The notes: generated from the letters alone by a model not told the origin. A DNA stretch of 64,000 bases from Cristatella mucedo (GCA_009760855.2 WPIO01000016.1:4981001-5045000), one strand, 5' to 3'. Positions 11,262 to 21,841 are shown, counted from the stretch's first letter. Numbers and translations are program-made.

Positions 11262-11905
11262 TAATAAAACTAATAATACATTTGTATAGCATTCTCTAAG
11301 AACAAAATCTCATTTACAGACTTTACATTAGCTGTAAGGGTAACAGGTCAATACGGTTTGTGATAACCATCATAGCGCCAGCACGGATAAACACACAAAG
11401 GACACTGTACAAGTACCCAGCAACTGCTGTCAGGAACAGATGCAGTTAAGCTTTTTTTTAAATCGTCAAGTCAGGGGATGGTGTGACGTCAGTCGGTAGT
11501 GAGTTCCAGGCTTTGGTATAATACGAACTAAATGCAATCTCCAATGGGTTTGAAGTTGGTTCGAGGCACAGCTACAAAATTTGAGTCGGAAGAGTGGTAA
11601 GATCGTGGTGTGATGCCTTGACTGTGTAGGAAGTTGTTCACATAGGTAGGCTGGAGCAAGAGAATAAAGGGACCTAAAAGTGAGTGACAAAACCTTAAAG
11701 TCGATATTTTGCTCGGTGGTGACCCAGTGCGAGTCTGTAAGAAGTGGAGAAATTTTTTAAACTGACGCTCACGACAGATAAGCCTAAATTCAGCGTTTTG
11801 CATCAACTATGATTGCCTCGGTGAGCAGGTCGTAAGACCTGCAAGTAGTGAGTAATAGAAATTGAGACGGAATGTCTCAAATGCAAGGACCAACCTGGAT
11901 GCTTG
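11262..11905 (-). mobile_element. LINE A 3' part, minus strand
   Basis: The complement of an (ATT)n tail and decayed hairpin at 11262-11340 precedes the C-terminal coding region. The minus frame at 11466-11690 includes FRSLYSLAPAYLCEQL. Frames are broken and the copy is 5'-truncated. Confidence 0.8.
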
Positions 11906-13329
11906 CACGCAGTCAAGAACGATCATGGATGTTTACTAAATATGCACAAATGCATTTTCAATCTCTGTTTATAGCTTTAGCGGTATGGCAGGCTACTTAC
12001 TAGTCACCGACAAGTGTTCGCAGAAGAAAACCCAGCATGCTGTAAGACAAGTCCAAAGATGCATAAGTGGCTCAGGAGCGTCTGCTCCGTGCTTATTTAT
12101 TGTGCGCTTGTGCCTTAATATCACCAAATGTACTTAGCCGTTGGATACACGGCAGCTATCGGACATTCAATGTCGTACCAAACAAGCGAGTCGGGTCGGC
12201 TCGCACTGCTTATGCCAAACAAAACAGTCAAAGTTGGCTACGCGTCACGCCTTGGGCACGAAAATCAGAGACTCTAGAGTAAAGTGCCATCAACTCTGTC
12301 GGCGGTACTCATGAAGCGCTGTTCTACGAACTACTAATAAGACTTTGAGGACGTCAACCTACGCGCGAAGAAAAACGGTGCTCCCAACAACAAATGGCCA
12401 TTGGACATCAGCCGGGCGAATATATCTGCACACCTCGCTTATGCGTCATGCACGCATAACGCAGGAGTTGAAATTCCCCGTGCGAAGAAGCGCAGAGCGT
12501 CGGCCTTGGTCGGGCGTGCGCAAGGCCCGCGGAGTGCGCAACGCGACACTTCCTGCCGGGCAGCCTGCAGCCGTGACATTCTGAAGCTAGCGGCCGGGCT
12601 TTAGGGGCTTTTCGCAGCACTTTCACCGTCACCTTTCACTTGCCACCACTGAGCTCAGCACGACTGAAGCTGAAAGCGAAACAAGCACTGCGGAAGCCCG
12701 CACAGCCGAGCCGCGCTACTTCGGCGCGCCTGCCGCCGCGAGTTTACCTTTGCATACGTACGCTGAGTTCTCCAGTTCTTCTGTATCGCCTCATCTCGCC
12801 ACTCCGTGAGCCAATTGATGAAAATTGCATTGGGAGATTGATGCCTCTTCTTCTTCCTCTTTCCTAGCATCGGCGCATGCTCCATGCACCCGAGGTCTCG
12901 GGATTCGTCTTACCCGCGGCAGGAAAAACGGAAGTTGTTAAGGAAGCACTCCTGTGGCGATGTAATCTCGGACCTACACTTGGAGCGGATGTCGCAAATT
13001 GTCTAGTATTGAATCAGATATCTCGAAGCCGTACCGTTCAGACGTAAAGCCAGCTGCACAATAAAATGCATACGATACGTTTTCCATGAGCGCTAACGGA
13101 CTGTTCATTCCAAAGCGGGAAGCTTACGAACTCGGCGACGTTGGGGCAGGACTTCTGCTGGATCAGCAGGCGGCGAATTAGATTGCAGACTTATTGCCGG
13201 TCTGCGAATCCAGAAATACGGAACATTGCCCTCCCCTATGGAGAGCGCAAATCACACGCTAGCATCGGTCAGAAAAAGGAGTCATCAACCGGTTGAAACG
13301 GCGGTGCGTACTAAACCAGCCGATTATGA
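11906..13329. other. Moderately GC-rich spacer, no gene recognised
   Basis: Around 12400-12760 the sequence becomes CpG-rich and is open in several frames on both strands, which is what GC-rich non-coding DNA does. No domain or splice-supported exon is visible. Confidence 0.3.
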
Positions 13330-13867
13330 CTGATCACTTCTCGCCGACCTGCACTGGCTACCAGTCAAGCAATGGATTGACATCAAGGTTTTGTCGCTCA
13401 CTTTTAGGTCACTTCATTCTTTGGCTCCAGCCTATCTCTCAGATCTACTCCCCCATCAGGCCAAGCATCATACCACCCGCTTTTCGGAATCCAACAGTCT
13501 ATCAATGCCTCGTACAAACCTCAAATCCTTTGGAGACCGTGCATTTAGTTCGTATGCTCCCAAAGCCTGGAACTCCCTCCCGACTTGCATCACAACATCC
13601 CCTGACTTGACCACATTTAAAAAGAACTTAAAAACACACCTATTTAGGATAGCATGTAGTGGGTCCCCGCGATTCGTCCTTGATGTGTGTATGCGTGCTG
13701 ACACTGTGCATGCTGCCACTAACCATGTTATTCATGTTTATCAAGCATGATATTACTCACCATTCAATTGCATTTCCCTTTGCAGCAAATTTAAAGCGCC
13801 TAGAGAGATATTGCGTTCTCTGAGGGCGCTTTATCAAGTGCATTATTGTTATTGTTATTATTATTAG
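13330..13867 (+). mobile_element. LINE A 3' part
   Basis: The copy starts inside the C-terminal coding region (LADLHWLP-type sequence). It continues through LKSFGDRAFSSYAPKAWNSLP and the 3' UTR to the hairpin at about 13795-13832 and a (TTA)n tail. Two overlapping frames (13293-13610 and 13391-13750) show it has shifted frame. Confidence 0.9.
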
Positions 13868-14082
13868 TATCGGTGTTCTCGATTCCTCTATTGTAAAAGC
13901 TAGGGAACGACTATGCGGCAATCGATGACGGAGGTCGCATAAAAACCGGCGCTAAATGATAGGCAGTCAGTTTCGATTACAGACTCTGCATTAACATTCA
14001 AGCTTATTTGAGCTCCAGGGCACGGATACTTTGGCGTAAGTTATGACCGCTGTTGAACGCCTTCAACCCCTTCCCCGGCCAC

Positions 14083-14440
14083 TGTCAAATAATGTAATGT
14101 AATTTAGTGTATCTCCGTCTGTTACTCCACAAAGTCATACAGACCACGTGGGTGTTACGCAGGAGAGTTTTGTATAGCGCACCCACAGCCTAAGCGGCTT
14201 TCGGTACGCATTCGGTACCCAACAGACTTCGTCTCACGCAACAAAGAGAAAGTGGGAAGCATAGCAGAGTCAAGAGAGCAGTTGAGGTAATGAGTAGCAT
14301 GGAAGTAGCAGCTCAGGACCGCTGTAAAGGATGAGCCATAGTCGGCAGTAGGAGAGTAGTTGTCGTTGCGTAAGAATTGTGGAAGCGAGTTCCACAGTCT
14401 AGGACCTGCAGAGCTAAAGCTTCTGTCGCCAATGAATAGA
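14083..14440 (-). mobile_element. LINE B 3' end, minus strand
   Basis: The complement of LINE B: the TAATGTAATGTAAT tail, TCATACAGACCACGTGGGTG, AGAGTTTTGTATAGCGCACC, then the extreme C-terminal coding part (complement of LWNSLPQF) ending AGCTTCTGTCGCCAATG. It is 5'-truncated at about 14440. Confidence 0.85.
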
Positions 14441-14469
14441 CTTGTCTACGTTATGGATACGAACTTATT

Positions 14470-15671
14470 ATGTTGAGGGTACGAGCGCTCTTCCTCGCTG
14501 ACTATGCCAAGCTTCGTGAGGCCCTAGTGAGGGCATTCACCTCGCCGGCCGGTAGAGTGCGATTGCTGCACGCTGATCGGGTAAAGGCTGGTCGGACTGA
14601 GAGGGCCGACAGGAGCGACCGGAAGCGGCAGCAGCGGCTACCGACTGTGTGCCAGGCGACAGAGGTTTGTCATGCTGCCACCCCGTGGCGGCAGGCAACG
14701 GCTATCAAAGCGGTGACGGTTGGTCAGGCTGCGATGGTGTTCCACGAAGCAACGGCGTTGTGCGAGGCAACGGTCAGCGGTGTGGCTGAGGCGACGGAGA
14801 GTGAGACGGTGCACGGAGAGGCGGCGGCGTCCGCGTGGAAGGCAGCGACGTCTGCGTGGAAGGCGGCGGCATCCGCGTGGAAGGCGGCGGCGTCCGCGGC
14901 AGAGTCGGCGGCGTCCGCGACGACAGAGTCGGCGGCGGCGTCCGCGTGGAAGGCGGCGGCGTCCGCGACAGTCAGCGGCGTCCGCGACAGAGTCGGCGGC
15001 ATCCGCGACAGAGTCGGCGACGTCCAGGTGGAAGGCGGCGGTGGCACCCGCGACAGAGTCGGCGGCGGCGTCCGCGGCAGAGTCGGCGGCGGCACCCGCG
15101 ACAGAGTCGGCGGCGGCACCCGCGACAGACTCGGCGGCGGCGTCCGCGGCAGAGTCGGCGGCATCCGCGACAGAGTCGGCGGCATCCGCGTGGAAGGCGG
15201 CGGTAGCACCCACGACAGAGTCGGCGGCGTCCGCCAGAGGTAGTGGGTGGCGATGCAGCGAAAGCCATGAAGGTGACGTTGGCCTGCGACCAGCCGGTGG
15301 GCTGTGACGCGACACAGGCAGGAGAGTGTGTACAGACCGAAGTGTCTGCACAGGCCGGAGAGTGTGTGCAGACTGAAGAGCCTGCACACGACGGAGAGGC
15401 TGTACAGGAGGGAGAATCTGTGGAGGCCGCGGAGACTGTGCAGGCCGGAGTGACTGCTCAGGTTGGAGAGGGTACGCAGGACGGAGAAGCTGCTGCGTAT
15501 ATCGGAGACGCTGCGGAAGAATCGGCAGAGGCGGATGGAGCGACGGCGGTTGGTGTCCGGAAAACAGTGGCCGTGGACGTCAGCTCGATGACGATGGTCG
15601 GTGGCTCACGTTGCCGGCTGGTCGCAAAAGGCCGTGCACCAGCTCGCCTCTTGCTATCAGCCGTCAGGTAG
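14470..15671 (+). pseudogene. Frameshifted Ala/Thr/Glu-rich repeat ORF
   Basis: Three overlapping plus-strand frames form one broken reading. The first (14470-15243) gives a basic N-terminal part and then repeats of AAASAWK from about 14815. Near 14975-14990 a one-base shift moves the repeat, as SAATESA-type units, into the frame of 14720-15307. A further shift leads into the frame of 15243-15671, whose acidic imperfect repeats include QAGECVQTEVSA and QAGECVQTEEPA. The DNA is a GC-rich minisatellite open in nearly all six frames. The + strand is preferred because the acidic second part has non-trivial composition and the LTR-like end downstream points the same way. I do not recognise the protein; an accessory ORF of an LTR retrotransposon is possible. 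Confidence 0.35.
14815..15240. repeat. GC-rich coding-type minisatellite
   Basis: Imperfect tandem units of about 15-21 bases built from GGCGGCGTCCGCG, GACAGAGTCGGCGG and TGGAAGGCGGCGG. Unit order is irregular, consistent with repeated slippage and recombination. Confidence 0.85.
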
Positions 15672-15734
15672 ACTGTGGGATCAGCTATTGATGCTAGCTG
15701 CAATGTCGAGGATGTGTAGGGTCTAGTTTGCATC

Positions 15735-15812
15735 GTGCTTAGATAGGCTCGTCCATTGCTGCATAGATAGGCTCGTTTATTGCTGCTTAGATAGGCTCGT
15801 TCATGCTGCCCT
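15735..15812. repeat. Three tandem units of about 25 bp
   Basis: TTAGATAGGCTCGTCCATTG, ATAGATAGGCTCGTTTATTG and TTAGATAGGCTCGTTCATGC occur in tandem just before the LTR-like segment. Confidence 0.75.
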
Positions 15813-15872
15813 GTACATTGCAGCTGCGAGTGTAGGTGCTGCAAACTTGTGACCTTAAGGTCAAGGGGGCGT

Positions 15873-16320
15873 GTAGTTTGAGTGTATGCCGGCTCCCCTA
15901 ATGAGCCTGTGATGTGGCATGGACATGGACACTGGCCGGTAGCGGCTGGTGGCCAGATGGTGAATTCACCATCAGGGTCGGCCGCTGCTCAGTTGTGGTC
16001 CTCGATGAATCATCGGGGTCAACCAGAGGAGTGGAAGAGGAGAGACTCTAGTGTGAGAAGGGGGCGAAGGAAGTCGTGCGTCTTGCTGCTCCGTGCCTTG
16101 TGCAATAAACCGTCGGCGTTGTTCATCGGCTGGCTCTCTGATTGGCGAACCGAACCGCACTCGCTACCGTGTTCCTGCTGCTGTCGGCGTTCCGGCGTGC
16201 ATTGCTGCAGCACCCGCAAGTCGCTAGCCGTGCAACAAAATTCAGGTGTCATTAGTATTCGTTTCGCGGCGTCTGAGACTAGTACTGATACGAACGCCGC
16301 GTTTGCGGCCTAATTCTGAC
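15873..16320 (+). mobile_element. Candidate LTR with upstream polypurine tract
   Basis: The purine-rich AAGGTCAAGGGGGCG lies immediately before TGTAGTTTGAGTG, matching the usual arrangement of polypurine tract and 5'-TG of a 3' LTR. An AATAAA at about 16104 would fit an LTR polyadenylation signal. The right end is not defined, because I see no clear CA terminus or target-site duplication. It follows the repeat ORF in the same orientation. It may instead be an unrelated repeat. Confidence 0.4.
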
Positions 16321-16439
16321 CGGATGTGGAAGCCATGCACCACGTTTGTAACGCGGTAGCTGTGGTTTGATTACATGCAGGCCAGTACTGCTCCTTTCCT
16401 AAACAGCTGCTGGGAGCATCATCGAGAGGGGCCTGTACA

Positions 16440-16650
16440 CAGCTGTGGTCCGCTTCTAATGATGCGTGGACACGGGCCGATAACCCGCTGGTGAATAGAC
16501 GGTGAATTCACCATCGGGGTCGGCCAATGCACAGCCGTGGTCGAGGAGACGTACTCGAGTGGAAGAGAGGGGCGAAGGAAGTCGTGCTCCCCTCTGCTCT
16601 GTGAGTAGTATGATACATTGTTGGTGTTGGTCCTGTGCCAGCGTTCTGTG
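16440..16650 (+). repeat. Second, diverged direct copy of the LTR-like segment
   Basis: GGTGAATTCACCATCGGGGT (from 16501) matches TGGTGAATTCACCATCAGGG (from 15959). The similarity extends to GGACACTGGCCGG-like sequence upstream and to GGGCGAAGGAAGTCGTGC downstream. The spacing is about 542 bases in direct orientation. Confidence 0.65.
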
Positions 16651-17059
16651 AGCGGTGCGAACAAACTACAGTAGCTAAGCTTTTCTTGACATGCCTATAT
16701 CTTATGAAAAAAGTATTAGTAGAGAATCTCAATGCAACAAACCCATGTGTAACTACCCGTCGTTTAATTTTGCACTACGTGCAAGCGTAAAACCTCTGTA
16801 TGACTGGCCTAACTTGGATTAATGTTTAAGAAACTGCAAGCAATAGCCTCTGCCCAGAAGCAGCTCCACACTGCCAGTCTCAGGCTAACCGCGCGCTGCA
16901 GGTCGTAATAGCACGTGGTCCCTTCACCTCGGCTCTTACTCTCCCTCTCTTCCGTCGGACGCTTACTAGAGCGCTTGCTTTAGTCAGCGGCTGTGTGCAG
17001 ATGCCACTCTGCTCGTTGTTTCGACACGTTGGAAACTTCCGGCATCGCACAGCGCTTGT

Positions 17060-17735
17060 AATGCAATGTAATGTTATGTATATCTAAACGAGCGATAACC
17101 GATCTGTTGGCCCAAATCACTTCCCCAGAGGTGGAGTATAAATAGAGAACAGCAAAGGGCCGAGGGCAGACCTTTGTGGGACTCCACAGGTGACTGGTCC
17201 GGTGGATGAGACCTGACCCAAAATGACACGGATTGAACACGATCGGACAAGTACTTTTTGAACCACCAAAGTACCTCGTCTTCCAGACCAGCCGTTGTTT
17301 TCACTCACTCGAGTAGGATACCGTGATCCATAGCTGGTTTGGCTCAGTGGTTTAAGGTGCGTGCCTCGACCAATGTCAAGATGAATTTATTGAAGTCCGA
17401 GGTCGTGGACTAGAGCATCATGTCATGTGAGAAGCGCCCGAATAGAGATTAAGTTCTCTTGTGGCACTATACAATTTGAATTAAATGAGTTTCGGAAGCA
17501 GCTGATAACAGGAATAGGGCAATGATATTATCGTCGCTTCATAGGACGGCACGAGTTACCCGGAGGAGAGCAGTTTCAGTGGAGTGGTGTCGCTTGAACT
17601 TATCCTAGCTGATATTTATCTCACAATTTATTATTCTTTTCAATGTGTGCTACAAGCTTCTTAGCGACCGTCTTTTCAAGAATCTTTGAAAGAAAGGAAG
17701 AATCATTGAGAGAAATGAAGAAAGTAAATTAAGTA
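17060..17735 (-). mobile_element. LINE B internally deleted copy, minus strand, split by SINE2
   Basis: From 17060 the complement of the LINE B tail (ATGCAATGTAATGTTATGTA) runs directly into the RT core. The minus frame shows VTCGVPQRSALGPLLFSIY, so the C-terminal half is deleted. SINE2 interrupts at 17332-17485. Beyond it, up to about 17735, the complement encodes the upstream RT fingers (FLSKILEKTVAKKL). The copy is dead. Confidence 0.8.
17332..17485 (+). mobile_element. SINE2 copy nested in LINE B
   Basis: AGCTGGTTTGGCTCAGTGGT contains a good box A (TGGCTCAGTGG). A decayed box B region (GGTCGTGGACTAGAGC) is followed by GCGCCCGAATAGAGATTAAG, TTCTCTTGTGGCAC and the ACTATACAATTTGAATTAA tail. 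LINE B sequence resumes on both sides. Confidence 0.8.
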
Positions 17736-17768
17736 AATTAAATTAAATTAAATTAATTAAAATAAACT
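17718..17768. repeat. (AAATT)n low-complexity tract
   Basis: Repeated AAATTAAATT units adjoining the LINE B remnant. Confidence 0.8.
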
Positions 17769-17944
17769 AGACGATAGTTTGCTATGACCTCTTAGTTCAA
17801 TCCAGGCTGTATATATATATTGGTCTAACGATCGCCGATTTTAAGGATTTTGTTTACAGCCCCTTTTTCCAGAGAAGTATTAAAAATCTCAGAAACAGCT
17901 AGGTTATGCTTTTCTGCCAGTGAAGACCACAGAGGGACGCTATA

Positions 17945-18474
17945 AGATCCGGATTGACTTCAAAGTTCTTTCGCTCACTTTTAGGTCCTTTCATTCTTTG
18001 ACTCCTGCCTACCAATCGAATCTACTCCCCCACCAGGCCAAGCATCGCATCACCCGCTTTTTGGAATCTATCAGTGTACCAATAACTCGTACAAACCTCA
18101 AATCCTTTGGAGACCGTGCTTTTAGTTCGTATGCTCCCAAAGCCCTGGAACTCACTCTCGGCTTGCATCACATCATCCCCTGACTTGACCACATTTAAAA
18201 AGGACTTTAAAACGTACCTATTTAGGACAGCATTTAGTGAGTTCCTGCGATTCGTCCTTTATGTGCTCATACGTGCTGACTCTGTGCATGCTGCCCCTAA
18301 CCATACTTGCATGCTGACCCAGTACATGTCACCCCTATCCGTATTATTCTTGTTGTTTATTGAGCACGCTACCACTATCCATTCGATCGTGCTCACTTTG
18401 TCGCAAATTTAAAGTGCCTAGAAAGATATTGAGTCATCTGAGGGCGCAATATCAAACGTAATATTATTATTATT
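17945..18474 (+). mobile_element. LINE A 3' part
   Basis: Begins in the C-terminal region (RIDFKVLSLTFRSFHSLTP) and runs through NLKSFGDRAFSSYAPKA, the 3' UTR and a decayed hairpin to an (ATT)n tail. Two frames (17920-18183, 18107-18412) show a frameshift. Confidence 0.9.
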
Positions 18475-18556
18475 TGGCAATGCTTTCTATACAGCATCTG
18501 TAAAGTGCCTAGAAAGAGATTCTGTTCTATTAGGACGCTGTAAAAATTTATTAGTA
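18475..18556 (+). mobile_element. Short hairpin-tailed element, second copy
   Basis: TTGGCAATGCTTTCTATACA head, AAAGTGCCTAGAAAGAGATT hairpin arm and an AT-rich end. It matches the element at 3722-3812 and lies directly after a LINE A tail. Confidence 0.5.
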
Positions 18557-19374
18557 ACGTAGCGGCCAACTACGCTACTTGAACTTTTGACGCACGACCT
18601 TACGCCTTTCGACCTGCGAAGATTCAAGTCCGACTATTTTCTTTTGCGAAACTAAGGCGAGGAAGGCGGACGCAGCCCGGGAGCCGCCTCGAAGGCGCTC
18701 CTCAGCTTGAGCAGACGGCAAGCTTCGTCCGTCTGCAGCCTAGCGTCGCGAACGCACCGAGAAAAAGGACGATTAGCGAAATCGCTACCAACCAGTGCTA
18801 CGAAGCTACGGGCTTGCTCCGCGCGTCATCCGTCATCCGCGCGCGCCTCCCGCACAGCGCTCCGCGCGCTGACAGCGTTTCCTGGCGTATGCTCACCGCG
18901 TCGTCGCGCTCTGCGACGATAACACGCGTCTGCCGAACGTCGGCTCGCGCAGCTGAAACCTTGGACGCGAACCGTACAACGCCGAAGCAGCAGAATTGTG
19001 GACGGGCCGAGCGGCATCGTCGCGCGCCGCCGCAGCGGCCTGCCTCCGGAAGTCGGCGACGCGCTACACATCGGACGGATCGAGACAGTGTACAGCCATT
19101 GGCGAGCAGCACACGCAGCAGCACTCGGCGGGGTCTTTTCACTCAGTTTTGTGCGGCGTTCTCTCTTCTTTTGGTTCTTCTTGCAGCGTTTTTTTTCGGA
19201 GGACAATAAAAGAGAGCCTCGCGCAGTGAACCTCGCGCGAAGCGGTGGCGACGCTTCGCGTCCGGGCGTTCGCGTTTTACGCTTCTCTACTCGCGCTCCG
19301 TCCGTCCGGGCGTTCGCGTTTTACGCTTCGCTTTGCGGCGGCGGCGGCATTCAGATAAGCTTATCTTTCGAAAT
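18557..19374. other. CpG-rich block, no gene assigned
   Basis: High CpG content with many overlapping open frames on both strands, which do not discriminate coding from non-coding here. A 25-base direct repeat (TCCGGGCGTTCGCGTTTTAC and the next bases) occurs at about 19260 and 19306. An AATAAA lies at 19205. It could be a promoter region, but I see no exon. Confidence 0.3.
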
Positions 19375-20095
19375 AATTATAATTATAATAATTCATTTGC
19401 ATAGCACCCTCGGAGAATTCGATCTTTTTCCGGGCACTTTACACATGCTGTAAAGGAAGAATGATCAAATGGTTAATGGTAGCATGCACAATGTCAACAT
19501 GCATAACATAGAGGAGACGTGCCCAATGTCAACATGGTCGTACACCAAAGTTAGAGGCGACATGCACAGTGCCAACATGCAAAATATGGTAGGTGTTAGC
19601 AGGCGCTGTGCCAGTACGCAAAAGCACAAAAAGGCGAATTACAAGGACCCGCGAACATCTGTGATAAACAGGCGTGCTTTTAGCTTCTTTGTAAATTTCG
19701 TCAAGTCAGGGGAAGTCGTGATACTGGTCAGGAGTGAGTTCCAGGCTTTGGAAACATACGAGCTAAAGGCGCGGTCTCCAAAGGCTTTGCGATTTGTGCG
19801 AGGTATAGCTAATCGATTTGAGTCAATACAATACTGCGGGTGGTACGATGCCTAGTCTGACGAGGGGGCAGTTCTGATAAGTAGGCTGGAGCCAGAGAAT
19901 GAAGTGACCTAAACTAAAATTGAGCGACAGAACCTCGAAGTAGGAAAACGCTGCTTGACTGAGAGCCAGTGCAGATTTGGCTAGAAGTGGTCCGATGCGG
20001 CAGCAGCTGGGACGCTCACGACAGGGGCAAGCCGAGCACCAGCAGTGAGCGCCCAATCGCACAGGCTGGCAAACTAGCCAGCAGTGAGCTGCAGA
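19375..20095 (-). mobile_element. LINE A 3' part, minus strand
   Basis: The complement of the AT tail, AATTCATTTGCATAGCACCC and the hairpin is followed by the C-terminal coding complement (GGTCTCCAAAGGCTTTGCGA; AGGCTGGAGCCAGAGAATGA). Its tail resembles the SINE2 tail (ATTTGYATAGC) rather than the (TTA)n-only type. Confidence 0.85.
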
Positions 20096-21038
20096 CGTAT
20101 TTCGTCACGGACCAGTGCTCCCTCAATCATATGCAATGCAACTCCTCGTCCGAGCCTCGGAGGGGACTCGGCTTCAAGCTCCAACGCAGCGCCGCCGCAG
20201 CGCTTCGGCGCTGGCGGAGCTCTTCGCGCGCGGCGGCCCGTCGCGCGCGAAAGTAGCCGCCCGAGCGGCCGCACGCGGCGACGCGAAGGTTCGACGGCTT
20301 GAACTTGCGCCGCTCCGCCGGGACGTCGGAGGAATATAGAAGGCAGACTCTCGTTAGCCGGAGGGGTGAGCGTGCGACGCAGGAGCTCCGCGGCTCGTGC
20401 ACCGAGACCGGAAACAGCTTCAGCCGACGCTCGCTCGGAAGCCTCGCTGGCCACCGCCACCGGCGGCGCCTTTCAACTTTTAAAGCCGCCGGCGTTTTCC
20501 TGTTTCAAAGCGGGCGCGGGTCTGCCCGTCAATCTCGCGTCGCGCGCGTCGACGGGCAGAGCGCGAGCGCGCGTTCGGCATGCGCGCTCGCGCTCTCGGC
20601 GCCGCGCGCTGCATTAGCGCTATCATTACGCTGCCGGATGAGAGATCCGTGTCCATTTAAGGCAGCGAAGCCGCCGCCGCAGCAGCAGCAGCAGCTGTCG
20701 GGGCGCGCACTCGGAAGCGGAGGCGGGCGGCGGCAGCGGCGGCGGCGCTCGCAGGACGAGCCTCCTCTGCATCTCCGCACTTCCGCATCCAGGAGCGGCT
20801 GGCTGCGCGCGAAGAGAACCCGAACCGGTCGCCTCGTCGGTTATGTAAGTACCGTCATCCGTCGCTCGCGCGGCGCCGCGCGAGACCCGCGAGCGGCGCG
20901 CGCGCGCGCGCGCGCGGGCAGTTCGAGTGCGAGCGACTTCGCGTCTCCGACGCAGGAGGTGCCGCTAATACGCAGCAGCAGCAACCGCCGCCGCAGCTCG
21001 TGGCGAAGGCCGACAAGCCAGCCAGCCAGGCAGCCAGG

Positions 21039-21077
<39 letters not shown>

Positions 21078-21099
21078 GCAGCCAGGCAGCCAGCCAGGC
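20096..21099 (+). promoter_or_regulatory. CpG island / probable promoter and 5' UTR of the PDZ gene
   Basis: Dense CpG sequence immediately upstream of the PDZ start codon, with a 21-base alternating (GC)n run at about 20896-20916. A good splice donor (TTAT/GTAAGT at 20844/20845) could end a non-coding first exon. Acceptors such as CCGCCGCAG near 20995 could open the coding exon. There is an open frame upstream of 21100 in phase with the PDZ exon, but I treat it as 5' UTR because the family starts at the PDZ N-terminus. No TATA box was identified. Confidence 0.4.
21014..21099. repeat. (CAGC)n/(CAGG)n tetranucleotide array in the 5' UTR
   Basis: Alternating CAGC and CAGG units run right up to the presumed start codon (GGCATGG). 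Length variation here could alter the leader of the PDZ mRNA. Confidence 0.9.
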
Positions 21100-21207
21100 A
21101 TGGCCCTAACGTACAACGTGAGCCTTGCGAGAGCTCATGCCGGCGAGCCGTGGGGATTTCGCCTGCAGGGCGGCACCGACTTCCGGGCAGACCTGTGCGT
21201 GAAGAAG
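21100..21207 (+). CDS. PDZ gene, coding exon 1
   Basis: 36 codons, phase 0 at the end, followed by GCAAGT. The exon carries the GFRL ligand-binding loop. Confidence 0.8.
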
Positions 21208-21841
21208 GCAAGTGCGCCGCCGCCCCCCCCCCCCGCTGACGACGACATCGACACCCTCTGAGCTTTCTGCAATGACATTTAGAGTCGCGCGGCGGGGGGG
21301 GAGCTGACAGCGGGGGAGGGGAGCGGCTGGCGCTCGCCGGTTTGAGTCGCGCTTGCTCTGCGTCGGGAGCTTCGCAGATTAGCGCCGCCGCTGTTTCGGC
21401 GCTGCAGCCGAAGCGAACGACGCGCCCCCGATCTGCCGGCTTGCGCGGCGGCTCTAGCATCCGCACAGAGCGGCCGCCCCCGGTGCAGAGGCGGCGGGCA
21501 AATACCTGGTGGTAGTAGTCGGGTGGCGCTAGTACCGCGCAGCAACGCGCCCCAAGTCGGTTGAGGTGGGACGATGCGTCCGCTGTGCGCCGTCGATCGT
21601 GGGGCAATCGCAGCGTCGCGGAGAGCGACGCTTGCGCCGAATCGCGGCCGCGGCGGTCGGCTTGCGAGTCACTTCGTCGCCACCACCCTTAGGTGACACC
21701 TGACAGTCCAGCGTCGCGCGGTCTGCAGGCCGGCGACCAGATATTGGCCATCGGCGGCAGGCCGACCAATCAGCTCACGCACGCGCAAGCCGAGGCGCTC
21801 ATACGCAGCTCGGGAGCGAGTCTCAGCCTCAGCGTCAAAAG
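21100..21841 (+). CDS. PDZ-domain protein, ALP/Enigma/Zasp (PDLIM/LDB3) type, first two coding exons
   Basis: Exon 1 (21100-21207) encodes 36 residues beginning MALTYNVSLA and containing PWGFRLQGGTDF, the carboxylate-binding loop typical of the PDLIM/LDB3/Zasp PDZ domain. That domain sits at the extreme N-terminus of these proteins, hence the choice of start. Exon 2 (21693-21841, after CCCTTAG) begins VTPDSPASRGLQAGDQILAI and ends in SLSLSVK plus two bases, before GTGAGT. Together they give about 85 residues, one nearly complete PDZ domain. The junction is phase 0 and keeps the fold in register. The first intron's donor is AAG/GCAAGT, a GC donor. Family members bind alpha-actinin at Z-discs or stress fibres and carry C-terminal LIM domains. 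No LIM or ZM exon was found in the window, so the rest lies downstream or the protein is PDZ-only. Confidence 0.8.
21693..21841 (+). CDS. PDZ gene, coding exon 2
   Basis: 149 bases, starting in phase 0 and ending in phase 2 before GTGAGT. It contains GLQAGDQILAIGG (beta-strand and turn of the PDZ) and THAQAEALIRSS, the helix of the ligand groove. Confidence 0.8.

Noticed and set aside
14638-15389. Minus-strand Ala- or Arg-rich ORFs over the minisatellite
   Set aside because: These are shadows of the repeat; all six frames are largely open because of its GC composition and period.
17870-17945. Further LINE sequence between the LINE B and LINE A copies
   Set aside because: Only weak resemblance to RT-coding sequence; too short to assign.
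18557-19374. Protein-coding gene in the CpG-rich block
   Set aside because: Several overlapping open frames on both strands but no domain, splice structure or codon signal to prefer one.
20299-21099. Upstream in-frame extension of the PDZ ORF (about 267 codons)
   Set aside because: It is in GC-rich sequence open in many frames, includes the CAGC/CAGG repeat, and family members start at the PDZ N-terminus (M-x-x-Y-x-V).
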